A program made the position numbers and the translations under genes. Shown here one piece after another: positions 9,147-18,545 of a stretch of 64,000 nt of DNA; the stretch's first letter is position 1, and the number at the start of each line of letters is the position of its first letter. Source of the stretch: Paraburkholderia ferrariae NBRC 106233. GTDB taxonomy: Bacteria > Pseudomonadota > Gammaproteobacteria > Burkholderiales > Burkholderiaceae. Under the pieces are notes generated by a model, which saw only the letters and a program-made list of their open reading frames with translations, was not told the origin of the DNA and did no database searches. The stretch spans positions 124,001 to 188,000 of the forward strand of contig NZ_BAYB01000015.1 in NCBI RefSeq assembly GCF_000685035.1, given 5' to 3'.

Positions 9147-10161
9147 TTCCGCGCTGGCGGGCGCCGCGGGCTCGGGCGCTGCCGCGCACGGCGTGACGTT
9201 GCCCGGCAGCGCCGCGCTCGCGCCGGCCGTCGAGCACGTGCCGCGCGAGCGGTTCGAGACGGCGCGCGTGCTGGTGGTGGGCGACGTGATGCTCGACCGC
9301 TACTGGTTTGGCGACGTGAACCGCATTTCGCCCGAAGCGCCCGTGCCGGTCGTGCACGTGCAGCGTCAGGAAGATCGCCTGGGGGGCGCCGCGAACGTCG
9401 CGCGCAATGCCGCGGCGCTCGGCGCGCAGGCGGGCCTGCTGTGCGTGGTCGGCCACGACGAGCCCGGCGAGCGCATCGTCGCGCTGCTCGGCGAGAGCGG
9501 CGTCAATGCCTACCTCGAACGCGACCCCGCGCTGCCCACCACGATCAAGCTGCGCGTGCTGTCGCGCCAGCAGCAGTTGCTGCGCGTGGACTTCGAGAAC
9601 ACGCCCGCCCACGAAGTGCTGCTCTCGGGCCTCGCGCGCTTCGATGCGCTATTGCCCTCGCACGACGTGATCCTCATGTCCGACTACGCGAAGGGCGGCC
9701 TCACGCACGTCACGCAGATGATCGCGAAGGCGCGCGCGGCGGGCAAGGCGGTGCTCGTCGATCCCAAGGGCGACGACTGGGAGCGCTATCGCGGCGCGAG
9801 CGTCATCACGCCGAACCGGGCCGAACTGCGCGAAGTGGTGGGTACCTGGAAGTCCGAAGAAGATCTGCTCGCGCGCGTGACGAAGCTGCGCCACGAATTG
9901 CAGTTCGACGCGCTGCTGCTCACGCGCTCGGAGGAGGGCATGACGCTCTTCGCCGAGGACGGCGTGCTGCACGCGCCGGCCGTCGCACGCGAAGTGTATG
10001 ATGTTTCGGGCGCGGGCGACACCGTGATCGCCTCGATCGCCGTGGCGCTGGGCGCGGGCCTGCCGCTCGTGCAGGGCGTGGTGATCGCCAACCGCGCGGC
10101 CGGCATCGTGGTCGGCAAGCTCGGCACGGCCACCGTCGAATACGACGAACTCTTTCAATGA
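9109..10161 (+). CDS. hldE: D-glycero-beta-D-manno-heptose-7-phosphate kinase
   Basis: The 350-residue protein is a PfkB-family sugar kinase that phosphorylates heptose-7-phosphate at C1 in ADP-heptose synthesis for the LPS core. Seen are G-D-V-M-L-D-R-Y near residues 54-61, G-G-A-A-N-V-A-R-N (sugar site), and D-V-S-G-A-G-D-T (catalytic aspartate and anion hole). The nucleotidyltransferase domain of E. coli HldE is absent, so the adenylyl step must be done by a separate HldC-type protein outside the window. The start is uncertain: ATG 9109 lies inside ugd, and the kinase fold only begins about 45 residues later after an Ala/Gly-rich leader. Confidence 0.9.
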   Translation: MSSSQPTQLPLSDSALAGAAGSGAAAHGVTLPGSAALAPAVEHVPRERFETARVLVVGDVMLDRYWFGDVNRISPEAPVPVVHVQRQEDRLGGAANVARNAAALGAQAGLLCVVGHDEPGERIVALLGESGVNAYLERDPALPTTIKLRVLSRQQQLLRVDFENTPAHEVLLSGLARFDALLPSHDVILMSDYAKGGLTHVTQMIAKARAAGKAVLVDPKGDDWERYRGASVITPNRAELREVVGTWKSEEDLLARVTKLRHELQFDALLLTRSEEGMTLFAEDGVLHAPAVAREVYDVSGAGDTVIASIAVALGAGLPLVQGVVIANRAAGIVVGKLGTATVEYDELFQ

Positions 10162-10249
10162 CGCTGCGCGCCGGGCCGCCGTTGCCGGTGCGGTTGCCGA
10201 TACAGCGGCGCGGTCCGCGCGCAGCGCCCTCCTTCATTGCAGGCACATC

Positions 10250-11242
10250 ATGACTCTCATCGTGACCGGCGCGGCCGGCTTTATCGGCAGCAACATCGTC
10301 AAGGCGCTCAACGAGCGCGGCGAAGAGCGCATCATCGCCGTCGATAACCTCACGCGCGCCGACAAGTTCAAGAATCTCGTCGATTGCGAAATCGACGACT
10401 ATCTCGACAAGACCGAGTTCGTCGAGCGCTTCGCGCGCGGCGACTTCGGCAAGGTGCGCGCGGTGTTCCACGAAGGCGCCTGCTCGGACACGATGGAGAC
10501 CGACGGCCGCTACATGATGGACAACAACTTCCGCTATAGCCGCGCGGTGCTCGATGCCTGCCTCGCGCAGCGCACGCAGTTCCTGTACGCGTCGTCGGCG
10601 GCGATCTACGGCGGCTCGACCCGCTTCGTGGAGGACCGCGAGGTGGAAGCGCCGCTGAACGTCTACGGCTATTCGAAGTTCCTGTTCGACCAGGTGATCC
10701 GCCGCGTGCTGCCCACGGCGCAGAGCCAGATCGCGGGCTTTCGCTATTTCAACGTCTATGGCCCGCGCGAAACGCACAAGGGCCGCATGGCTTCGGTGGC
10801 GTTCCACAACTTCAACCAGTTCCGCGCCGAAGGCAAGGTGAAGCTTTTCGGCGAGTACAACGGTTATGCGCCGGGCGAGCAGACGCGCGACTTCGTTTCG
10901 GTCGAGGACGTCGTGAAGGTCAACCTGTTCTTCTTCGATCATCCCGGGAAGACCGGCATCTTCAATCTGGGCAGCGGCCGCGCACAGCCGTTCAACGATA
11001 TCGCGAGCAGCGTGGTCAACACGCTGCGTGCGCTGGAGGGCCAAGCGCCGCTCACGCTCGACGAGCAGGTCCAGCACGGCCTGATCGAGTACATCCCGTT
11101 CCCCGACGCGCTGCGCGGCAAGTACCAGTGCTTCACCCAGGCCGACCAGACGAAGCTGCGCGCCGCGGGCTACGACGCGCCGTTCCTGAGCGTGCAGGAA
11201 GGGGTGGACCGCTACGTACGTTGGCTGTCCGGCCAGGTGTAA
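10250..11242 (+). CDS. hldD: ADP-L-glycero-D-manno-heptose-6-epimerase
   Basis: This 330-residue short-chain dehydrogenase epimerises ADP-D,D-heptose to ADP-L,D-heptose, the last step before heptose is put into LPS. The N-terminal G-A-A-G-F-I-G-S-N motif binds NADP, and Y-G-Y-S-K-F-L-F-D near residues 139-147 carries the catalytic Tyr and Lys. F-N-V-Y-G-P-R-E follows, as in other extended SDR enzymes. It lies 88 bases behind hldE in the same direction. Confidence 0.95.
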   Translation: MTLIVTGAAGFIGSNIVKALNERGEERIIAVDNLTRADKFKNLVDCEIDDYLDKTEFVERFARGDFGKVRAVFHEGACSDTMETDGRYMMDNNFRYSRAVLDACLAQRTQFLYASSAAIYGGSTRFVEDREVEAPLNVYGYSKFLFDQVIRRVLPTAQSQIAGFRYFNVYGPRETHKGRMASVAFHNFNQFRAEGKVKLFGEYNGYAPGEQTRDFVSVEDVVKVNLFFFDHPGKTGIFNLGSGRAQPFNDIASSVVNTLRALEGQAPLTLDEQVQHGLIEYIPFPDALRGKYQCFTQADQTKLRAAGYDAPFLSVQEGVDRYVRWLSGQV

Positions 11243-11320
11243 TTCGCACTCCCGACTTCTTAAACTGGACTCTCACTGCCGGCGACGGTCGCCGGCAGGT
11301 GGTTTCAAGGGAGATCCAGC

Positions 11321-11677
11321 ATGATCAGGAAACACCTCGCGGCGTTGCTCATCTTCGCCGCATTCGGCCACGCGTTCGCCGCGGTCGATGTCAACACGGC
11401 CAATGAAGACGCGCTGCGCGGCATCAAGGGCATCGGACCCGCCCGCGCGAAGTCCATTCTCGACGAGCGCGGCGCGCACGGACCGTTCAAGGACGCCGCC
11501 GACCTCGGCAAGCGCGTGAAGGGCATGGGCGGCCATACCGTCGAACGTTTGCAGGCCGAAGGATTGTCGGTCGGGCCGGCGAGCGGGCAGGGCAACGCGC
11601 AGGCCGGCGCCCAGGCTTCGAAAACGGCGCCGGGTACATCGAGCGGCCAGGCGGCGACTGTGACGGTCAAGAAATAG
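11321..11677 (+). CDS. ComEA-type helix-hairpin-helix DNA-binding protein, secreted
   Basis: A 118-residue protein with an N-terminal signal sequence (L-L-I-F-A-A-F-G-H-A-F-A, cleavage near residue 20) and a helix-hairpin-helix pair starting V-D-V-N-T-A-N-E-D-A-L-R-G-I-K-G-I-G-P-A. The C-terminus is a loose Gly/Ala/Gln tail. ComEA-type proteins bind incoming DNA in the periplasm during natural transformation; a role in uptake here is inferred. A GGGAG ribosome site lies just upstream of the start. It stands alone between hldD and cysM. Confidence 0.8.
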   Translation: MIRKHLAALLIFAAFGHAFAAVDVNTANEDALRGIKGIGPARAKSILDERGAHGPFKDAADLGKRVKGMGGHTVERLQAEGLSVGPASGQGNAQAGAQASKTAPGTSSGQAATVTVKK

Positions 11678-11917
11678 CGGCCGCGGCCCGAATCGATCAC
11701 CGTCTCCTTCAGGTGCCGCCCTTGCAGTCTCACCCGGCGGCTTCCTCCCGCGGCCGGGACCTCAGGCCTTGCCGCGGGCTTTTTGCGTTGCGGCACCAGG
11801 CGCGCCGCCCCGCCTGCCGCAAGGGGCTCCCCGGCGCCAGGGCGCCGCGTGGTTTAGAATCGTCGGATCACGTCTATCGCGCCATGCCTTGTGCAGTGCG
11901 CCTGAAAGCAATCAGCC

Positions 11918-12820
11918 ATGCCCTACAAGACTATTGAAGACACGATCGGCAATACGCCGCTCGTGCAGCTCGTCCGCCTGGCGGACGACGAGATCCGCGC
12001 GCGCAACAACGTCGTTCTGGCCAAGCTGGAAGGCAACAACCCCGCCGGCTCGGTGAAGGACCGCCCGGCGCTCTCGATGATCCGCAAGGCGGAAGAGCGC
12101 GGCCGCATCAAGCCCGGCGACACGCTCATCGAGGCCACGAGCGGCAACACCGGCATCGCGCTCGCCATGGCCGCGGCGATCCGCGGCTACAAGATGCTGC
12201 TCATCATGCCCGAGGACCTCTCGGTCGAGCGCCGCCAGAGCATGGCCGCCTACGGCGCCCAGATCCTGCTCACGCCGGTCAAGGGCGGCATGGAATACGC
12301 GCGCGACCTCGCCGAGCAGATGCAGCGCGACGGCAAGGGCATCATCCTCGACCAGTTCGCCAACCCGGACAATCCGCTCGCGCACTACGAGGCCACTGGC
12401 CCGGAAATCTGGCGCGACACGGAGGGCCGCATCACGCACTTCGTTTCGTCGATGGGTACGACGGGCACGATCATGGGCACGTCGCAGTATCTGAAGGAAA
12501 AGAATCCGGCCATCGAGATCGTCGGTGCGCAGCCGGAAGAGGGCTCGCGCATTCCCGGTATCCGCAAGTGGCCGGAAGCGTATCTGCCGAAAATTTTCGA
12601 CCGCAGCCGCGTGGACCGGGTCGAGAACGTGAGCCAGGCCGCCGCCGAAGCGATGGCGCGGCGCCTTGCTTCGGTCGAGGGCATTTTCGTGGGGATTTCC
12701 TCGGGCGGCGCATGCGAAGTGGCAATGCGCCTGGCACGCCAGGTCGAGAACGCGACGATCGTGTTTATCGTCTGCGATCGCGGCGACCGTTATCTCTCGA
12801 CGGGCGTGTTTCCGGCCTGA
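11918..12820 (+). CDS. cysM: Cysteine synthase B
   Basis: The 300-residue PLP enzyme makes cysteine from O-acetylserine and sulfide, or S-sulfocysteine from thiosulfate. The PLP lysine lies in N-P-A-G-S-V-K-D-R-P (about residues 37-46) and the phosphate loop in T-S-G-N-T-G-I-A (about 73-80). The short length and R-P-A after the lysine fit the CysM branch better than CysK. It is convergent with mltB; the 66 bases between them contain an imperfect GC-rich hairpin but no convincing terminator. Confidence 0.93.
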   Translation: MPYKTIEDTIGNTPLVQLVRLADDEIRARNNVVLAKLEGNNPAGSVKDRPALSMIRKAEERGRIKPGDTLIEATSGNTGIALAMAAAIRGYKMLLIMPEDLSVERRQSMAAYGAQILLTPVKGGMEYARDLAEQMQRDGKGIILDQFANPDNPLAHYEATGPEIWRDTEGRITHFVSSMGTTGTIMGTSQYLKEKNPAIEIVGAQPEEGSRIPGIRKWPEAYLPKIFDRSRVDRVENVSQAAAEAMARRLASVEGIFVGISSGGACEVAMRLARQVENATIVFIVCDRGDRYLSTGVFPA

Positions 12821-12886
12821 GGGTTTCGAGCCGGTGCAAGGCGGGGCGCCGCGTGTATTGCGTTGCGCCCCGTATGGATCGCCGGG

Positions 12887-14215
12887 TTACTGCTGGCCGG
12901 CAGGCGCCGTGGGCACGCCGGGAGGCAGGGCGGCGCGCACACCCGGGGCCGCGGTGGTGCCAGGTGCTGTGCCAGGGGCCGCGCCAGGCGTGCCGTTCGC
13001 CGCGCCGGCTGAACCCACGCCGGGCTGCGTCGCCAGCATCTGCGCCTTCACCCGCATGCCGAGCTGATACACCGCGAGCGCGTAGAAGAAGCTGCGGTTG
13101 TAGCGCGTGAGCACATAGAAGTTCTTCAGGCCCAGCATGTACTCGGTGGCACGTCCGGGCGTCGGCAGATCGATGACCGTGACGGGCGTGCCCGCTTCGG
13201 CCGCGATATCCACGCCGGGTTCGTTCAGCACGAGCCCCGAGCGCAGCAACTGGTCGAGCGGCCAGTGCGGTTCCGGCTGCCCATCGGCGGCGGCCTGTGC
13301 AATGCCCTGGCTGCCCGCATCGCCGGCAATCTTCCAGACCACCGGGCGTCCCGTTTCCCAGCCGTTTTCCTTCAGGTAGTTGGCGACGCTGCCGATCGCA
13401 TCGGCCGGGCTCGTACGCAGGTCGATGCGGTTGTTGCCGTCGAAGTCCACGGCGTACTGCACGATGCTGCTCGGCAGGAACTGCGGAATGCCGATCGCGC
13501 CCGTATAGGAGCCGAGCACCGTCGTGGGGTCGATCTGCGCATCGCGCGTCCACACCAGATAGTCTTCGAGATTCTTGCGGAACGTCGCTTCGCGCTCGGC
13601 GCGGTTCGGCGTGTTCGGGTAGTCGAAGGCGAGCGTCGTGATCGCGTCGAGCACGCGGAAGTTGCCCATGTAGCGCCCGTAAATCGTCTCGACGCCGATG
13701 ATGCCGACGATCACCTCCGGCGGCACGCCGAACTGGTCGGCGGCGCGCTGGAGCGTCGCCTGGTTGTCGCGCCAGAACTTCACGCCGGCGTTGATGCGCA
13801 CGGTGTCGAGAAAGCGCGCCTGGTAGACGCGCCAGTTCTTGATGCCCGGAGTCGGCGAGGGCGTGACGAGCTTCACCGCCGTGGCCGAATAGCTCACGTT
13901 CGAGAACAGTGCGTGCAGTGCGTTCGGGTCGAAGTCATAGCGCGCCACCATGTCGTTGATGAACGCATCGACATTCGGGTTGTTCGCGTAGCGTTGCGGG
14001 ACGATTTCCTCTTCGAACGTCTGACCCTGCGGCGCGGGGGTTTGCGGCTGCGCCTGCGCGACGGTGAGCGGCGCCTCGCGCACGGGCGGCACGGTCTGTG
14101 CCGCCGTCTGCGCGTACGCGGTGCCGGCCCACAACGGCAGCGCGGCACCGAGTGCGAAGGCGAGAGTCGTAATGCGCAGGCGGCCGGGGGCAGACAGAGC
14201 GGACTTAAGCGTCAT
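12887..14215 (-). CDS. mltB: Membrane-bound lytic murein transglycosylase B
   Basis: This 442-residue exported enzyme cleaves peptidoglycan glycan strands with formation of 1,6-anhydro-muramic acid. A signal sequence (A-L-G-A-A-L-P-L-W-A-G-T-A-Y-A-Q) ends near residue 36, without a lipobox cysteine. The catalytic glutamate is in G-V-E-T-I-Y-G-R-Y (about residue 175). Later motifs G-A-I-G-I-P-Q-F-L-P-S-S also fit family GH103. The last 40 or so residues form a Pro/Gly/Ala/Thr-rich low-complexity tail that is not part of the family fold. Confidence 0.92.
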   Translation of the reverse strand: MTLKSALSAPGRLRITTLAFALGAALPLWAGTAYAQTAAQTVPPVREAPLTVAQAQPQTPAPQGQTFEEEIVPQRYANNPNVDAFINDMVARYDFDPNALHALFSNVSYSATAVKLVTPSPTPGIKNWRVYQARFLDTVRINAGVKFWRDNQATLQRAADQFGVPPEVIVGIIGVETIYGRYMGNFRVLDAITTLAFDYPNTPNRAEREATFRKNLEDYLVWTRDAQIDPTTVLGSYTGAIGIPQFLPSSIVQYAVDFDGNNRIDLRTSPADAIGSVANYLKENGWETGRPVVWKIAGDAGSQGIAQAAADGQPEPHWPLDQLLRSGLVLNEPGVDIAAEAGTPVTVIDLPTPGRATEYMLGLKNFYVLTRYNRSFFYALAVYQLGMRVKAQMLATQPGVGSAGAANGTPGAAPGTAPGTTAAPGVRAALPPGVPTAPAGQQ

Positions 14216-14290
14216 GGGAAGCGGAATGGTCTAAGGTCTAAGGCGGGGTGAGGAGGCAATCCGGGGCAGTATACCCGAGCACTTCGCCGC

Positions 14291-14350
14291 GGCATTGCCT
14301 GGCATTGCGCGGCAGCACATGGCAATACCCGGCAGTGCCCGGCATCGCCT
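14291..14350. repeat. Six phased degenerate 10-bp repeats
   Basis: Six consecutive 10-base units, each beginning GGCA (GGCATTGCCT, GGCATTGCGC, GGCAGCACAT, GGCAATACCC, GGCAGTGCCC, GGCATCGCCT), fill this stretch without gaps, and related GGC-rich text continues to about 14390. It lies in the divergent gap between mltB and the deacetylase gene. No function is known; similar arrays with other sequences occur elsewhere in the window. Confidence 0.7.
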
Positions 14351-14491
14351 GGGCAAATGCGCGGCGTTGCCTGCCGGCACGGCGAGGCAGGACAAGCCTG
14401 CTGTGGTAACGTGACACTCTACGCGCGCTTTTCCGGTGCGCCCCAAGGATGGAGACACGCGGCGACGCGCATGCCGCGGGATGCACGACAC

Positions 14492-15418
14492 ATGACGACC
14501 GGATTCTTTTCGCACCCAGACTGTCTGCTGCACGAGATGGGCGAGTGGCATCCCGAATGCCCGGCGCGCCTGCAGGCGATCGAAGACCAGTTGATCGCAA
14601 GCCGGATCGACACGCTGATCGAGCGCGACGATTCCGCGCCGCTCGCCGACGAAGCCGCACTCCTGCGCGTGCACACCCAGGCGCACATCGACTTTCTGCG
14701 CAATCTCTCGCCCAAAGAGGGCTACGCGGCGATCGATCCCGATACGTCGATGAATCCGCACACGTGGCAGGCCGCGCTGCGGGCCGCGGGCGCGGCGCTC
14801 GCCGCCACCGACGCCGTGATCGCCGGCCGCTACGAAAACGCGTTCTGCAGCATCCGGCCGCCGGGCCATCATGCGGAGCCCGCGCGCGCGATGGGTTTTT
14901 GCTTCTTCAACAATGTCGCGATTGCGGCACGGCATGCGCTGCAGGTGCATGGGCTCGAGCGCGTCGCGATCATCGACTTCGACGTGCATCACGGCAACGG
15001 CACGGAGGCCGCATTCGCAGGCGACCCCAGCGTGCTGATGTGCAGCTTTTTCCAGCATCCGTTCTATCCGTACTCGGGTACGGAGCATCCCATGCCGAAC
15101 ATGGTGAACGTGCCGATTGCCGCGCGCACCAGGGGCATGGAAGTGCGCGAGGCCATCGACCTGCTGTGGCTGCCGCGGCTCGAAGCCTTCAGGCCGGAGA
15201 TGCTGTTCGTATCGGCGGGCTTCGATGCGCATCGCGAGGACGATCTTGGCAATATGGGCCTCGTCGAGGACGATTTCGCCTGGATCACGGAGCAGGTGCG
15301 GGCGGTGGCGCAGCGCCATGCGAAGGGGCGCATCGTGAGCTGTCTCGAAGGCGGCTACAACCTTTCGGCGTTGGGCCGCAGCGTGGTGGCGCATTTGCGT
15401 GCGCTCGCCGATATCTGA
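14492..15418 (+). CDS. Histone-deacetylase-family amidohydrolase
   Basis: A 308-residue zinc hydrolase of the HDAC / acetylpolyamine amidohydrolase class. Seen are R-P-P-G-H-H-A (tandem His), D-F-D-V-H-H-G-N-G-T (zinc ligands Asp and His), S-A-G-F-D-A-H (zinc Asp) and C-L-E-G-G-Y-N, so the active site is complete. The ATG at 14492 begins M-T-T-G-F-F-S-H-P; the frame is open upstream but without conserved sequence. The substrate in bacteria may be acetyl-polyamines or acetylated proteins and cannot be told here. The enoyl-CoA hydratase gene follows 24 bases later and may be co-transcribed. Confidence 0.9.
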   Translation: MTTGFFSHPDCLLHEMGEWHPECPARLQAIEDQLIASRIDTLIERDDSAPLADEAALLRVHTQAHIDFLRNLSPKEGYAAIDPDTSMNPHTWQAALRAAGAALAATDAVIAGRYENAFCSIRPPGHHAEPARAMGFCFFNNVAIAARHALQVHGLERVAIIDFDVHHGNGTEAAFAGDPSVLMCSFFQHPFYPYSGTEHPMPNMVNVPIAARTRGMEVREAIDLLWLPRLEAFRPEMLFVSAGFDAHREDDLGNMGLVEDDFAWITEQVRAVAQRHAKGRIVSCLEGGYNLSALGRSVVAHLRALADI

Positions 15419-15442
15419 CGTCGCGCCCGAAGGAGATCCGGC

Positions 15443-16270
15443 ATGAGTGCTCAATCGTCCAATTCGGCCGCCGAGGCCGCCGAAACTACCGAAGCTACCG
15501 TCGCACTGCTCGACGTGACGCACGATGCGTGGGGCGTGCCCGGTGTCGTGCGCGTCACGCTGAACCGGCCCGACGCATTCAATGCGCTCTCCGAAGCGCT
15601 CATCGACGCCTTGCAGGAACAGCTCGCGGCGCTGGCGAAATCGCCGGCGCGCGTGGTCGTGATCGCAGGCGCCGGGCGTGCATTCTGCGCGGGCCACGAC
15701 CTCAAGGAGATGCGCGCGGCGCCTGCGCGCGAGTACTACACGCAACTGTTCGCGCGCTGCTCGAAGATGATGCTGACGATCCAGAAGATGCCGCAGCCCG
15801 TGATCGCGCGCGTGCACGGCGTCGCGACGGCGGCGGGCTGCCAGCTGGTGGCGATGTGCGACCTCGCGGTCGCTGCCGACACGGCGCGTTTCGCGGTATC
15901 GGGCATCAATCTCGGTCTCTTCTGTTCGACGCCCGCGGTGCCGCTCACGCGCAATGTCTCGCGCAAGGCGGCGTTCGAGATGCTGATGACGGGCGAGTTC
16001 ATCGACGCCGCCGCCGCGCAGCGCGAGGGCCTCGTGAACCGCGTGGTGGCCGCGGACCAACTCGACACCGAAGTGGCGGCGCTCGCCGCGAGCATCTGCG
16101 CCAAGCCGCGCGAGGCTGTGGAGGCCGGCAAGGGGCTTTTCTACCGGCAACTCGAAATGGGCATCGAGGCCGCGTATCAGCTGGCGGGGCAGACCATGGC
16201 CTGCAACATGATGACGGACCCGGCGCTCGACGGCGTGCAGGCGTTCATCGAGCGCCGCGGGACGAAATAG
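15443..16270 (+). CDS. Enoyl-CoA hydratase/isomerase family protein
   Basis: A 275-residue crotonase-fold protein. The CoA-binding and oxyanion-hole segment A-G-A-G-R-A-F-C-A-G-H-D-L-K-E-M is near residues 74-89, and a second oxyanion-hole region is V-A-T-A-A-G-C-Q-L. The glutamates used by true hydratases are not clear at both expected positions, so the exact reaction (hydratase, isomerase or other) is open; the sequence is closest in feel to ECHDC3-type members. An AAGGAGAT ribosome site is well placed before the ATG. It is convergent with the lipase gene, only 7 bases away. Confidence 0.86.
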   Translation: MSAQSSNSAAEAAETTEATVALLDVTHDAWGVPGVVRVTLNRPDAFNALSEALIDALQEQLAALAKSPARVVVIAGAGRAFCAGHDLKEMRAAPAREYYTQLFARCSKMMLTIQKMPQPVIARVHGVATAAGCQLVAMCDLAVAADTARFAVSGINLGLFCSTPAVPLTRNVSRKAAFEMLMTGEFIDAAAAQREGLVNRVVAADQLDTEVAALAASICAKPREAVEAGKGLFYRQLEMGIEAAYQLAGQTMACNMMTDPALDGVQAFIERRGTK

Positions 16271-16277
16271 CGCGTGT

Positions 16278-17213
16278 TCAGTGCGGCGCGCCGGGGCAGT
16301 GCGCGCCGATCCAGTCGATCAACGCGCCGATCACCCGTTCGCGTTCGAGATCGTTCAGCGTCTCGTGGTAATTCCCTTCGTAGAGCGTGAGCGTGCGGTC
16401 GGGCGAGCCTGCGTGGGCGCCGAACGCGCGGCTGCCGTCGGGTTCGGTGAGCTTGTCCGCGGTGCCGTGCCAGACGAGCACCGGCAGACGCAGATTCGCG
16501 CGGCCCGCTTCGATGCGCCGCATCGCGTCGAGCAGTTCGGCGCCCGTGCGCGCGGGAATCGGCCCGTGGTGGACGAGCGGGTCGGCGCGATTCGCCTCGA
16601 CGACGCGCGCGTCGCGGGCGAGCAGGGCGGCATCGATCTTCATTGCCGGGAAGGTGGGCCAGATCGCGCTGACCACGCGGCTCGCGGCAATCATCCATGC
16701 GGGCACGTCGCGCCCCGGCGCGAGAGCCGGGCTCGACAGCAGGAGGCCGGCGAGCGGCACGCCGCTTTGCGGCGCGCGCTCGATGGCGTAGAGCGCGGCA
16801 ATCGCGCCGCCCATGCTGTGGCCCATCAGGAAGAGCGGCGTGCCGCGCGCGGCGCACGCCGCGCCCGCATGGGCGACCAGCGCCTGCGCGTCGGCCAGGT
16901 ATTCGTCGAAGCGGTTGACCCATGCGCGTCGGCCGCTCGCACGGCCGTGGCCGCGCAAGTCGATCGCGTAGACGTCGATGCCGGCGGCGTTCATGGCCGC
17001 CGCGAAGGCCGCATAGCGGCCCGCGTGTTCGGCCAGCCCGTGCAGCAGGGCAATGGCCGCGCGCGGCGCAGCGGCGCCCGTGGTCGCCGCCGTTGCGCGC
17101 CAGACGTAAAGCGGCAGCGTTGCGCCATCGGGCGTGGCGAGCGTCGCAGTTTCGGGCTCCGCCGGCGGCGCGGCAGGGCGCGCGGCGGCGTCGAACGGCT
17201 GGGTCGTCTCCAT
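16278..17213 (-). CDS. Alpha/beta hydrolase, monoacylglycerol-lipase type
   Basis: The 311-residue protein shows the nucleophile elbow G-H-S-M-G-G at about residues 130-135, the acid residue in V-W-H-G-T-A-D-K-L, and the histidine in E-G-N-Y-H-E-T-L-N-D, a complete catalytic triad. H-G-L-A-E-H-A-G-R-Y near residue 58 is the hallmark of the monoacylglycerol lipase / lysophospholipase (PldB-like, Hydrolase_4) group. There is no signal peptide, so it is probably cytoplasmic. It is divergent from metN. Confidence 0.87.
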   Translation of the reverse strand: METTQPFDAAARPAAPPAEPETATLATPDGATLPLYVWRATAATTGAAAPRAAIALLHGLAEHAGRYAAFAAAMNAAGIDVYAIDLRGHGRASGRRAWVNRFDEYLADAQALVAHAGAACAARGTPLFLMGHSMGGAIAALYAIERAPQSGVPLAGLLLSSPALAPGRDVPAWMIAASRVVSAIWPTFPAMKIDAALLARDARVVEANRADPLVHHGPIPARTGAELLDAMRRIEAGRANLRLPVLVWHGTADKLTEPDGSRAFGAHAGSPDRTLTLYEGNYHETLNDLERERVIGALIDWIGAHCPGAPH

Positions 17214-17510
17214 GGCTCTCCTTGTTTTTCGTGGTGTGCGCTATGCCGGTCGGCACCGTCCCTGCGCTGGCCGATCATAGCCGCCCGGCATGGTTGCGAG
17301 CGCCACACGAGGCCGCGGCGACCCTCTAATGCCGTTGAGTTATGAAAATATCGGAATTGATTATTAAAAGGAATTACGCCTGCCAGGGTAAAATTGCGAG
17401 TTGAATCCATCCAGCAACGGCGGCTGTCTGCCGGCGCCCCGCATCCCCGCCGGTCCACGCGACCTCCGGACGCGCGGTGCGCGGCGCATCCGCCGTTTCG
17501 TTTTTTTTCC
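17214..17510. other. Divergent intergenic region of the lipase and metNIQ genes
   Basis: About 300 bases without a gene. An AT-rich island at 17335-17394 stands out from the GC-rich surroundings and contains several -10-like and -35-like hexamers, among them TTGAGT at 17335 and TAAAAT at 17389, but no pair with normal spacing is convincing. It is the likely promoter area for metNIQ. No SAM riboswitch-like fold and no clear MetJ or MetR box was recognised. Confidence 0.4.
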
Positions 17511-18545
17511 ATGATCGAAATACGCAACGTGTCACAGCGTTTTGCCGGCCCACAAGGCTGGATCGAAGCGCTGCACAACGTCAATCTGACCATTGCGCCG
17601 GGCGAAGTGTTCGGCATCATCGGCCGCAGCGGCGCGGGCAAGAGCACGCTCGTGCGCACCATCAACCTGCTCACGCGGCCCACCGAAGGCGACATCGTCG
17701 TCAACGGGCGCACGCTCACGTCGCTTTCGGCCGCCGCGCTGCGCGAGGCGCGCCGGGAGATCGGCATGATCTTCCAGCACTTCAACCTGCTCTCGTCGCG
17801 CACCGTGTTCGACAACGTCGCGCTGCCGCTCGAACTGGCCGGCATGAAGCGCGCGCAGATCGAAGAGACGGTGCTGCCGCTTCTCGAACTCGTGGGCCTC
17901 TCGGCGCAGAAGGACCGCTATCCCTCGCAGATCAGCGGCGGCCAGAAGCAGCGCGTGGGCATCGCGCGCGCGCTGGCGAGCAAGCCGAAGGTTCTGCTCT
18001 CGGACGAAGCGACCTCGGCGCTCGATCCCGAAACCACGCGCGCGATTCTCGACCTGCTGCGCAAGATCAATCGCGAGCTGAACCTGACCATCGTGATGAT
18101 TACGCACCAGATGGAGGTCATCAAACAGGTCTGCGACCGCGTTGCCGTGCTCGACGCGGGCCGGGTGGTCGAAGCGGGCCCCGTGATCGACGTGTTCCTG
18201 CAGCCGCGCCACGACGTGACGCGCGCACTGCTCGGCGACGTGATCGCCCAGGAGCTGCCGCCCGCGCTCAAGGCGCGCGTGGCCGAGAGGCTCGCGAAGG
18301 GCCGCGGCCATCTGCTGCGGCTCGCGTTCACCGGGACGGGCGTCGATCAGCCGGTGCTCTCGGAAACGATTCGCCGCTTCGAACTCGATTTCAACATCCT
18401 GCACGGCCAGATCGACGAGATCCAGGGGCAGGCCTTCGGCTCGCTCGCGGTGCTCGCGGGCGGCGATCCCGTGAAGGTGGCGCAGGCCATCGCGTGGCTG
18501 CGCGAGCAGGGTGTCGTGGTGGAGGAGCTGTCCCATGTGGAGTGA
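17511..18545 (+). CDS. metN: Methionine ABC transporter, ATP-binding protein
   Basis: The 344-residue ATPase powers D/L-methionine uptake. Walker A is G-R-S-G-A-G-K-S-T (about residues 38-46), the ABC signature is I-S-G-G-Q-K-Q-R-V-G-I-A-R-A-L (about 141-155), and Walker B L-L-S-D-E-A-T-S-A-L-D follows. The C-terminal part has the NIL domain in which methionine binds for feedback inhibition of transport. The ATG at 17511 begins M-I-E-I-R-N-V, the normal MetN start. It overlaps metI by 11 bases, showing tight coupling. Confidence 0.95.
   Translation: MIEIRNVSQRFAGPQGWIEALHNVNLTIAPGEVFGIIGRSGAGKSTLVRTINLLTRPTEGDIVVNGRTLTSLSAAALREARREIGMIFQHFNLLSSRTVFDNVALPLELAGMKRAQIEETVLPLLELVGLSAQKDRYPSQISGGQKQRVGIARALASKPKVLLSDEATSALDPETTRAILDLLRKINRELNLTIVMITHQMEVIKQVCDRVAVLDAGRVVEAGPVIDVFLQPRHDVTRALLGDVIAQELPPALKARVAERLAKGRGHLLRLAFTGTGVDQPVLSETIRRFELDFNILHGQIDEIQGQAFGSLAVLAGGDPVKVAQAIAWLREQGVVVEELSHVE

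Noticed and set aside
12842..12872. Hairpin between cysM and mltB as terminator
   Set aside because: CGGGGCGC/GCGCCCCG can pair but the loop is long and no T-run follows on either strand.
17214..17510. SAM riboswitch in front of metN
   Set aside because: No stem set like SAM-I or SAM-II can be drawn; only an AT-rich promoter-like stretch is visible.
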